Part shown: in pieces, positions 44,308 to 51,034 of the stretch
How positions within the stretch are numbered: the stretch's first letter is position 1
Layout of the letters: every line of letters starts with the position of its first letter
Source: Allohahella sp002354735
Lineage (GTDB): Bacteria > Pseudomonadota > Gammaproteobacteria > Pseudomonadales > Oleiphilaceae
Reading direction: 5' to 3'
Length of the DNA: 64,000 nucleotides
Assembly: GCF_047946665.1 (NCBI RefSeq)
Contig: NZ_CP172312.1
Span: 1,426,001 to 1,490,000, forward strand
Made by a program: the position numbers and the translations under genes
The notes under the pieces: model-generated
The model's database searches: none
What the model was told of the DNA's origin: nothing
What the model saw: only the letters and a program-made list of their open reading frames with translations

Positions 44308-45081
44308 TCATGATTTGATTCGTATACCTCGGGCGATCAGCCACCAGGCGAGGCCACCGACCGCACATGTGATCAGGGGCAGCACGATGAATGTGCTGGC
44401 ACGACTGCTGTCTCCGATATCAAGCAACGCATAACGAAAACCGTCGACGATATGGACCATTGGGTTGAGCTGCGAAACATCCGCCCAGGGCGACGGCAGA
44501 CGGCTGATGGGATAGAACACGCCGCCAAGGTACATCAGCGGTGTCAGGATGAAGGTGTTGACCAGCGAGGTATCGTCGAAGTTGCGGGCGAACACGCCAT
44601 TGACCAGGCCTGCGAACGAGAACAACAGCGCGCTCAGTACGGCTACGCCGAGCCCGGATGCCAAATGGTGCACTTCCAGACTGGTAAACGGCAGGGCCAG
44701 CGCCGCAACCAGTGCGCCAGCCAGCAAACCACGTATGACACCAGCTGTTGCAAAACCAGCCACTATCAGCCAGGCAGGCATCGGCGCCACCAGCATTTCT
44801 TCGATGTGTCGTTGCAGACGGGCGCCGAAAAAGGCTAGCGTGGTGTTGCTGTAGGCATTACTGACAACGGCGAACAGTATCAGGCCAGGCATGAGAAAAT
44901 CGGCGTACGGCACGCCTTCGACTGCGGCCAGATCGCGGCCTACAAAGTGTCCGAAGATCAGCATGAATAGCGACGCGGTCACCACCGAAGGCAGCAGGCT
45001 CTGCACCCAGCTGCGCACGAAGCGCCGCACCTGTTTTATAACGAGGCCCTGATAGGCGTTCCAGTACATACCGGCGTTCAT
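44308..45081 (-). CDS. ABC-2 type permease in the cob operon
   Basis: A 257-aa membrane protein with about six helices. MYWNAYQGLVIKQVRRFVR, FLMPGLILFAVVSNAYSN and TPLMYLGGVFYPISRLP match ABC-2 exporters of the YadH/NodJ type. With the adjacent ATPase it forms a complete exporter or a lipid/polysaccharide-type transporter. It has no resemblance to known cobalt or corrinoid importers. It is embedded between cbiD and cobH and overlaps the ATPase gene by 4 bases. Confidence 0.88.
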   Translation of the reverse strand: MNAGMYWNAYQGLVIKQVRRFVRSWVQSLLPSVVTASLFMLIFGHFVGRDLAAVEGVPYADFLMPGLILFAVVSNAYSNTTLAFFGARLQRHIEEMLVAPMPAWLIVAGFATAGVIRGLLAGALVAALALPFTSLEVHHLASGLGVAVLSALLFSFAGLVNGVFARNFDDTSLVNTFILTPLMYLGGVFYPISRLPSPWADVSQLNPMVHIVDGFRYALLDIGDSSRASTFIVLPLITCAVGGLAWWLIARGIRIKS

Positions 45082-46055
45082 ACGCGCCCCGTATCAGCTG
45101 AAGCGCGCGCTGCCAGGAGCTCAAGGAAGCGTGACTCCAGGCGGTTCGAACCCTGCTGAACGGCCAGTACCTTGATACCCTGCTGCAGGAGTTCGTTAAA
45201 GAGTTGATCGAGCGTCTCATGCTGAGGCCAGTCCAGTTCAAGCCGGTGCCCATCAAAATCGCGCACTCTCCCACGGGCGAGTTGAGGGCGCGTCAGCGGG
45301 GCGTCCGCCAGCTCGAGCATCAGATGCTGCGTCTGCAGACCGCTCAAGAGAACTTCAGGTGTATCCCGGGCAATGATTCGACCTGCATCGATGATAGCGA
45401 TATCGTTGCACAGCGCCTCAGCCTCCTCCAGATAGTGTGTGGTGAGAAAGATGGTGGTGCCCTGCCCGTTCAACTCACGAAGCATGGCCCAGGTCGCCTG
45501 GCGGGCCTCCACATCGAGACCGGCGCTTGGCTCATCCAGCATCAGCAGTCTTGGCCTGTGTACGAGTGCCCGTGCAATCATCAGACGTCTTTTCAGACCG
45601 CCGGAAAGTCCCCAGGCCTTCGACCTGGCTCTATCAGCCAGACCCACGAGCTCAAGGACCTCACAGGCCCGCCGCGCGGCATCTTTTCTCGATAGCCCGT
45701 AGTACATGCCCTGGGTAGAGACGATTTCCTGCACGGGCTCGAAACTGTTGAAGTTGACCTCCTGTGGCACGAGCCCGACGCAACATCTTGCAGCCATGGC
45801 CTGGCGTTGATTGTCGAAGCCGAAGATGCTGATGCTGCCGGTTTCCATGCGCACGAGCCCGGTGATGAGTCCGATAAGCGATGTCTTGCCTGCGCCATTG
45901 CGCCCGAGTAGTCCAAAAAATGCGCCAGCAGGAATGTTCATGTCGATGCCTGCAAGCGCTTCACGCCTGGTCGCCACCCCTTCCTTTTTTGCCCCCTTGG
46001 GGGCGCCCTCATAGTGCTTGCGTAGATTGCTGATGCTGATAGCTGGCGCGCTCAT
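45078..46055 (-). CDS. ABC-2 exporter ATPase in the cob operon
   Basis: A 325-aa ATPase resembling YadG. Walker A is GRNGAGKTSL, signature LSGGLKRRLMIARAL, Walker B LLMLDEPSAGLD, and the switch His is in FLTTHYLEEAE. The C-terminal ~100 residues form the extra domain common in ABC-2 exporters. An unusual Lys/Gly-rich loop (GAPKGAKKEG) lies after the first strand. It overlaps cbiD upstream and the permease downstream by 4 bases, so it is firmly part of the cobalamin transcript. Confidence 0.9.
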   Translation of the reverse strand: MSAPAISISNLRKHYEGAPKGAKKEGVATRREALAGIDMNIPAGAFFGLLGRNGAGKTSLIGLITGLVRMETGSISIFGFDNQRQAMAARCCVGLVPQEVNFNSFEPVQEIVSTQGMYYGLSRKDAARRACEVLELVGLADRARSKAWGLSGGLKRRLMIARALVHRPRLLMLDEPSAGLDVEARQATWAMLRELNGQGTTIFLTTHYLEEAEALCNDIAIIDAGRIIARDTPEVLLSGLQTQHLMLELADAPLTRPQLARGRVRDFDGHRLELDWPQHETLDQLFNELLQQGIKVLAVQQGSNRLESRFLELLAARASADTGRV

Positions 46056-47176
46056 GGCTGTGTTGCCCTATCGGCGTAGCCTACAAGCTCTCCGCCGCGA
46101 TCAATGGCACAGACGGCTACTCCGATATCTGCAGGCAGATAGGCGTAGACCCGTGCCAGTGCGAGTTGTGCAAGACGATCCCCCAGCGGGATGCCAGCCT
46201 GCTGACAATAGCCGAGGGTTTCGATAGAGGTGTTCGACCGCGAAATCATCGCCTGCAATGTCTCTGTCGCGCCTAGCGCGGCCGCCTGGCGTGCAAGCCA
46301 GGGCAAATCGATGGCGCACTTGCGGCTGTGAGTATCCGGATGGCCTGCAGCGAACTTGCTCAACTTGCCAAAGCCACTGACCAGCGTGAAACGGGGCACG
46401 GAATTGCGGCGCAGGTACTTGAGCAGCGCACCAAAGAGGTCGCCCATTTCAACGATAGCCATCTCACTCAGGCCATACTGTCGCGACACAAAAAGCTCGC
46501 TGGTCCCGCCGGTACACCCGGCGAGATGCGTGAGCCCATTGGCACGCGCGACATCAACCGACTGATGAATCGATGCAATATAGGCTGCGCATGAAAACGG
46601 TCTGACGATACCGGTGGTGCCCAGCACGGAAAGTCCACCTATGATACCGAGGCGGCCGTTCATTGTTCGCAGGGCGATCTTTTCCCCATTATCAACGCCT
46701 ACCGTAACGCGAAAGCCGCCAGTAAAATCAGCTTCTTCAGCAAGCTGCTGCAGGTGTTCGGTAATCATCTGACGGGGCACCGGATTGATAGCCGGCTCCC
46801 CCACCGCGAGACTCAGGCCCTTGCGCGTCACAGTGCCCACACCGGCGCCTGCGACGAATTCGAAACCTGGCCTTTGCAGCAGTCTGATTTCGACCCAGAG
46901 CCGCGCGCCGTGGGTGGCATCGGGATCATCGCCAGCGTCCTTGATGATGCCGGCTGTGGCGGAGTCACCAGTGCACATGAGATCCGCTATTGTCATCTCC
47001 GGCTCGCCGCCCCGTGGCAGGCGTATGGTCAGCGCAGTGGTACGTTTTCCCGTTAACAAAAGGCGTGCGGCTGCAAGCGAAGCGGCTGTCGCGCAGGCGC
47101 CTGTCGTCAGACCCGTACGCAGTGGGCCGCGGTACTCCGGGGTTTCCGGACGCATGGATCCACTGCTGGGCGTCAT
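46052..47176 (-). CDS. cbiD: C1-methyltransferase CbiD
   Basis: A 374-aa enzyme with LRTGLTTGACATAAS, GAGVGTVTRKGLSLAVGEP and TGIVRPFSCAAY, the CbiD signature. In the anaerobic route it methylates C1 of cobalt-precorrin-5B. In Pseudomonas it accompanies cobG and the aerobic enzymes in place of CobF. No cobF is seen in the window. It starts 2 bases after the cobB stop. Confidence 0.94.
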   Translation of the reverse strand: MTPSSGSMRPETPEYRGPLRTGLTTGACATAASLAAARLLLTGKRTTALTIRLPRGGEPEMTIADLMCTGDSATAGIIKDAGDDPDATHGARLWVEIRLLQRPGFEFVAGAGVGTVTRKGLSLAVGEPAINPVPRQMITEHLQQLAEEADFTGGFRVTVGVDNGEKIALRTMNGRLGIIGGLSVLGTTGIVRPFSCAAYIASIHQSVDVARANGLTHLAGCTGGTSELFVSRQYGLSEMAIVEMGDLFGALLKYLRRNSVPRFTLVSGFGKLSKFAAGHPDTHSRKCAIDLPWLARQAAALGATETLQAMISRSNTSIETLGYCQQAGIPLGDRLAQLALARVYAYLPADIGVAVCAIDRGGELVGYADRATQP

Positions 47177-47178
47177 GA

Positions 47179-48522
47179 TCAGTGGCCGGCAGCAACGGCG
47201 CGGCCGTTGAACAGGTCGGCGATCAATTGCGGTGCCGAGGGGAAATAGCCGTGAAAATAGCTGGCCGTCAGACTCCCCTGCCGATAGATCGCTTCGCCAG
47301 CACTGCCTCGCAAGCGTCTGGTGAGTACTGCTGGCGCCAGCGGCGTATCCAGTTCGGAATGGTGGTAGGCATGGCCGCGCAACTCTTCATGCGCGCTATC
47401 GCCGCTACCGGCCATGGCCTGCATACCCAGCCCTTTCAGACGCCCGGCCATCCGAGCCTGCCCGGGCATAAGCCCATACATCGCATGCGCCACGCCTTCA
47501 GTGTCCAGCAGACTATCGACACAGGCCATCAATCCGCCACACTCAGCGAGGATGGGTTTGCCAGCCGAATGATGCGCACGAATAGCCGCACGCATCGCTG
47601 TATTGCCAGAAAGGGTTTTACCGTGAAGTTCGGGATACCCACCCGGTAGCCAGATGGCATCGCATGCCGGCAGTGTCTGGTCTGACAAAGGCGAGAAGAA
47701 TGTCAGCTCAGCGCCCATGCTTCTGAGCACGTCCAGATTGGCTGGATAGATAAAGGCGAAGGCATTGTCACGAGCGATGGCAATGCGACGCCCGGTCAGC
47801 AGACGAGGGATCGGCTGAGGCGCGTCTGCACTAAGCGTGACCTGGGCAGGCAGCCGGTCGAGACCGGCTTCTTTCAAGACCTCAGCGGCCGCGTCGAGTG
47901 CTGCATCCAGTTCTGGCAGCTCACTGGCCTGTACCAGGCCAAGATGCCGGTCCGGTATCGTGAAGAACTCGCTGCGCGGAATGGCGCCGAGCAGACTGAT
48001 GCCAGGGGGCAGGCTCTCGCCTACCAGCTGGGTGTGATAGGCACTGCCGACTCGGTTGGCAATGACCTCATGCACCTTGACATCGGGCCTATAGCTGGCA
48101 AGCCCAAGCGCCAGTGCCCCGAAAGTCTGGCCCATGGCGCGCGCATCGATGACAGGCAATGCAGGAATCCCGCAGCTGACTGCAAGATCGGCGCTACACG
48201 GTTCACCATCGAACAAGCCCATCGACCCTTCGACCAGTACGAGATCTACGTCGCGGGCAGCTTCTGCCAGGCGCCAACGGATCTCTTCATCGCCAGTCAT
48301 CCAGCCGTGGACCTGATAGACAGGCGCGCCAGAGGCCAGTTCGAGCACCATCGGGTCGAGATAGTCGGGGCCGTGCTTGAATACTCGGACGCTGCGTCCG
48401 GCGTTGCGATGCAGACGGGCCATGGCGGCGGTGACCATGGACTTGCCATGACCAGACCCTGGGGCACAGATGAGTGCGGCGGCGGTAGTGCCGGTGATAC
48501 GAGTACGTTGGGTGGTCAACAT
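47179..48522 (-). CDS. cobB: Cobyrinate/hydrogenobyrinate a,c-diamide synthase CobB
   Basis: A 447-aa ATP-dependent glutamine amidotransferase acting on the a and c carboxyls. An N-terminal P-loop (ICAPGSGHGKSMVT) is followed by VLVEGSMGLFDG, the glutaminase nucleophile in ILAECGGLM and the final HGYFPS. ATG 48522 is chosen because it begins directly before the P-loop strand and has AGGG 6 bases upstream; the frame stays open to 48630, almost to the riboswitch. First gene of the riboswitch operon. Confidence 0.94.
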   Translation of the reverse strand: MLTTQRTRITGTTAAALICAPGSGHGKSMVTAAMARLHRNAGRSVRVFKHGPDYLDPMVLELASGAPVYQVHGWMTGDEEIRWRLAEAARDVDLVLVEGSMGLFDGEPCSADLAVSCGIPALPVIDARAMGQTFGALALGLASYRPDVKVHEVIANRVGSAYHTQLVGESLPPGISLLGAIPRSEFFTIPDRHLGLVQASELPELDAALDAAAEVLKEAGLDRLPAQVTLSADAPQPIPRLLTGRRIAIARDNAFAFIYPANLDVLRSMGAELTFFSPLSDQTLPACDAIWLPGGYPELHGKTLSGNTAMRAAIRAHHSAGKPILAECGGLMACVDSLLDTEGVAHAMYGLMPGQARMAGRLKGLGMQAMAGSGDSAHEELRGHAYHHSELDTPLAPAVLTRRLRGSAGEAIYRQGSLTASYFHGYFPSAPQLIADLFNGRAVAAGH

Positions 48523-48639
48523 GATTAGCCCTGGCAGCATGAGTGCAAAGGCATTGCGGGGCAAAACAAACAAAGACAGGGGATGCCAGATAGACGAGGC
48601 TGACCTGCCCATAGTCGCCCACCGCAACACCTGGCATGA

Positions 48640-48820
48640 CCCCTCTGGCCGGTCTACGGACTGATGAGCCGGCGCCGAAGCGCCGAAGCAGACCGCCTTC
48701 CCATGTCATGACACAGTGGCGTACTGGTTGCTTTTGACTCAATCACCGTTGCGGGGGCAGCGTCGGACTGGCACCGACTTCCCGTTTAAACCCTGAACGT
48801 AAAGGGTCACCGAAAGGCAG
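48640..48820 (-). promoter_or_regulatory. Cobalamin (AdoCbl-class) riboswitch
   Basis: Read on the minus strand, the leader of cobB shows the conserved aptamer core in order: GGTTTAAACGGGAAGTCGGTG, the B12-box-type GCTGCCCCCGCAACGGT, CCACTGTGTC, GGGAAGGCGG and the closing AGTCCGTAGACCGGCC. The arrangement and spacing are those of pseudomonad cobalamin riboswitches. About 118 bases separate it from the cobB ATG. High coenzyme B12 should lower expression of the seven-gene operon. The boundaries are approximate. Confidence 0.93.
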
Positions 48821-48852
48821 GGCGGGAATCTAGCAATCCCCGGCCCCCGAGT

Positions 48853-48879
48853 CAACGACCACGATTAGGGTGGTCGTTG
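48853..48879 (-). terminator. Hairpin after the dioxygenase gene
   Basis: A perfect 10-bp stem (CAACGACCAC / GTGGTCGTTG) with a 7-base loop lies 27 bases after the stop of the heme dioxygenase gene and before the cob riboswitch. There is no T-run, so it may end transcripts inefficiently or only protect the 3' end. Confidence 0.45.
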
Positions 48880-48906
48880 CAGCTTGGTAAACGCTTCGGG
48901 TGGAAA

Positions 48907-50766
48907 TCAGTCCCGACTGAACTTCAGCTTGAGACGGCGGTAATCACACTTCAGCTTGTCCTGAATACGCCAATCGCAGCTGTCGGTATCCCATGGAAAG
49001 AACGGGTTGCCGACCAATGCCATCTTTTTCCCCAGTTCGGGCTCGTGTCGAAGAATAACGCTGCGGAAGTTGGCGTCCTTGATCCAGGCCATACCCTCTT
49101 TTGTGTACACCTGTTCGTTGAAGTCGGTGGTATAGAAGCGGTCTGACTGGAATCGTCGCGGCGCCATCACGGTAAATATCCGAAAGGTCGTATCACTGAA
49201 GCCGAAACCATCTGGGCGGTACCCTTCAGCCAGTTGGCCGACCACGGTGTCAATCAATTCGACATCGTTGTTGTAGACCTCGCGCATCTTCTCTGCGAGC
49301 GCCCTGTCCGGCGTGATATCCGTAAAATCATTAATGGGTGGCATCTTCAGCTGTCGTCTGAACTCATTGTAGCGGGGCACACCGCGCTCTCGATCGCGAA
49401 GAATGTCGAGTGCGGCCATATCCAGCACACGGCCATCGGGCATGCGTAGTTCCTGGAGGAACTTCGGATAGTTATGCGGGGTCAGCTGACCTGGGTGGGT
49501 CATACCAAACGAATAGTACACGTTCTCATTACCCAATGAATCCAGTACCCCAGGCGCCTTCTGAAAAGCCTGATCGGTGGTACTGACAGCCTTGATCACC
49601 TTGCCTGACTGATAGTCGACCATATCCACCGAGTCACGGATCAGGGGATGCATTCGGTACACAGCCACGAATTCCTCCGTTAGGCTATACGGCGTGTCAC
49701 GCAGATTCTTGTCACCGCCAACAACTACTTCCCAGTCCAGATTCAGCGCCAACTTGGTATTGGTCGTTTTAAGAATGGCGGGTGTCCAGTCCACAGTGTG
49801 AATCTTGGCCATAATCGCCGCGTTGATCAGACGAGCCTTGTTGAACAGCTGCTGGTCGGTCCACGAGGGATATTTTGCAGCCAGCATCTCTGCAATCGCA
49901 TTGTGTTCCTTCACGAACAGCTCATGGAACATCTGCAGCCCGAGCCACCAGTTATCACTGAAGCCGGTGACAGGCAGACCGGTCTCTGGATTGACGGCCA
50001 AACGGCCACTGGGTTCGATGATGAGCTTGCCGCCTTCAAAAGTTCTCAGGCTATCCTGAACCACCTGATCGCTGCCGTAGAGCTGAGAGCCATCCCACCA
50101 GTGCGTAAGCCGGTTGGTGTAGGCTTTCGGTGTGTTTTCATAAGGGGTCCAGGTCGGATCGACCTCGGTTTTCGCGATAGCCATGCTGCCGCCCAGTTCA
50201 CTGGCCAGCGGATCGTCGGCATCCAGTGGCACCTCGTGTGGCGCACCAGCATCATCCCTGTGCGAGAACCAGTCGTGTGTCATGAACTGGATCCAGGCGG
50301 CCGCCCAATAACTGAGGAAATCGACTTCCTTGATGTCATCGCGGGTCATCAGCTCACGGCTGATCATCCGGGGGTTTGGCTCCATAAGCATTGCTTCGTC
50401 GGCGTACGCCGAGTTGAGCGGCACGTTGCGACCAAAGCGCATGCCTTCGCTGCCCATACGGGTCTGGTCGAGGTCGTTGCAATTGCCCTCGGTCGTACGT
50501 GCCCCGGCCGTGTCAGCGTCACAGGCTACGTTCTCTGGGTAGGTGCCGTTGGTGTCTATGATATTGTTCTTGTTCAGATTGGTAACGCTTTGAAGCAGGT
50601 GCAAAGTACCTGCCAGACCGTCGTCCCACCAGCGAATGATAGGGGTGTCGGCAGGCTCTTCTGCAGCATCCTTTTCCCAGAGGGAGGCTTGGGCGCCGGA
50701 GGGTGCTCCTGCGATCGCACACGTAATGGCCGCCAGCATCAGCCGGCGTTTGAAGGTGTTTTTCAT
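48907..50766 (-). CDS. Secreted alpha-dioxygenase-like heme peroxidase
   Basis: A 619-aa protein of the peroxidase-cyclooxygenase superfamily. Signal peptide ~1-27 (LAAITCAIAGAPSGAQA). The segment AAAWIQFMTHDWFSH (distal His164), then THWWDGSQLYG, LFVKEHNAI and EEFVAVYRMHPL (radical Tyr370, proximal His373) match plant-type fatty-acid alpha-dioxygenases closely, including the Tyr three residues before the proximal His. Likely reaction: oxygenation of fatty acids to 2-hydroperoxides in the periplasm or outside the cell. The start at 50766 has an AGGA ribosome site and precedes a clean signal peptide. It diverges from a LuxR/MalT-type regulator gene. Confidence 0.85.
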   Translation of the reverse strand: MKNTFKRRLMLAAITCAIAGAPSGAQASLWEKDAAEEPADTPIIRWWDDGLAGTLHLLQSVTNLNKNNIIDTNGTYPENVACDADTAGARTTEGNCNDLDQTRMGSEGMRFGRNVPLNSAYADEAMLMEPNPRMISRELMTRDDIKEVDFLSYWAAAWIQFMTHDWFSHRDDAGAPHEVPLDADDPLASELGGSMAIAKTEVDPTWTPYENTPKAYTNRLTHWWDGSQLYGSDQVVQDSLRTFEGGKLIIEPSGRLAVNPETGLPVTGFSDNWWLGLQMFHELFVKEHNAIAEMLAAKYPSWTDQQLFNKARLINAAIMAKIHTVDWTPAILKTTNTKLALNLDWEVVVGGDKNLRDTPYSLTEEFVAVYRMHPLIRDSVDMVDYQSGKVIKAVSTTDQAFQKAPGVLDSLGNENVYYSFGMTHPGQLTPHNYPKFLQELRMPDGRVLDMAALDILRDRERGVPRYNEFRRQLKMPPINDFTDITPDRALAEKMREVYNNDVELIDTVVGQLAEGYRPDGFGFSDTTFRIFTVMAPRRFQSDRFYTTDFNEQVYTKEGMAWIKDANFRSVILRHEPELGKKMALVGNPFFPWDTDSCDWRIQDKLKCDYRRLKLKFSRD

Positions 50767-50808
50767 TGTTATGGTCCTGTCTTGGAGAGCGGGCATCCTG
50801 TTTCACTT

Positions 50809-50830
50809 GCATCACCCATTTGAGTGATGC
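50809..50830 (-). promoter_or_regulatory. Inverted repeat upstream of the dioxygenase gene
   Basis: GCATCAC and GTGATGC (7-bp perfect arms, 8-base spacer) lie 43 bases before the dioxygenase ATG, in the divergent promoter region. The location and symmetry suit a dimeric regulator such as the adjacent LuxR-type protein. The assignment is inference. Confidence 0.35.
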
Positions 50831-50912
50831 GACACACTAGAGCCTGCGCAGGTGTGCTCATATCCTATGAAAGGATGACTTTTCTTTCAGGCGACAAGGC
50901 ACAGATTGGAAG

Positions 50913-50934
50913 CGTGACACTTGTCACGTTTTTT
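50913..50934 (+). terminator. Attenuator-like hairpin in the regulator leader
   Basis: CGTGAC-ACTT-GTCACG is followed directly by six T residues on the plus strand, the form of an intrinsic terminator. It lies ~100 bases before the ATG of the LuxR-type gene. It could attenuate that gene or stop a plus-strand transcript. The same palindrome could instead be an operator. Confidence 0.4.
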
Positions 50935-51034
50935 CTGCGTGCTGACTCACAGTCTCTGTTTACACCTGTACCATTTTGCCTTCGCCGAATTACAAGTAGT
51001 TCCAAAAAAACCATTTCACGCCAAGAACGTTTGT

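Larger units (their letters stand above)
48523..48906 (-). other. Intergenic region holding the cobB leader
   Basis: The 384 bases between cobB and the heme dioxygenase gene hold, in minus-strand order, the 3' hairpin of the dioxygenase gene, the riboswitch aptamer, and a 118-base stretch before cobB. That stretch has no obvious hairpin plus U-tract, so control may act on translation initiation rather than by an intrinsic terminator. No other gene was seen. Confidence 0.7.

Noticed and set aside
48523..48630. Longer cobB start at 48630
   Set aside because: It would add 36 non-homologous residues encoded by leader sequence close to the riboswitch; ATG 48522 has a ribosome site and starts at the P-loop strand.
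49798..50823. Long plus-strand open frame (about 340 codons) opposite the dioxygenase gene
   Set aside because: It lies wholly antisense to a gene with clear catalytic motifs; its translation shows no domain and such frames are common in GC-rich coding DNA.
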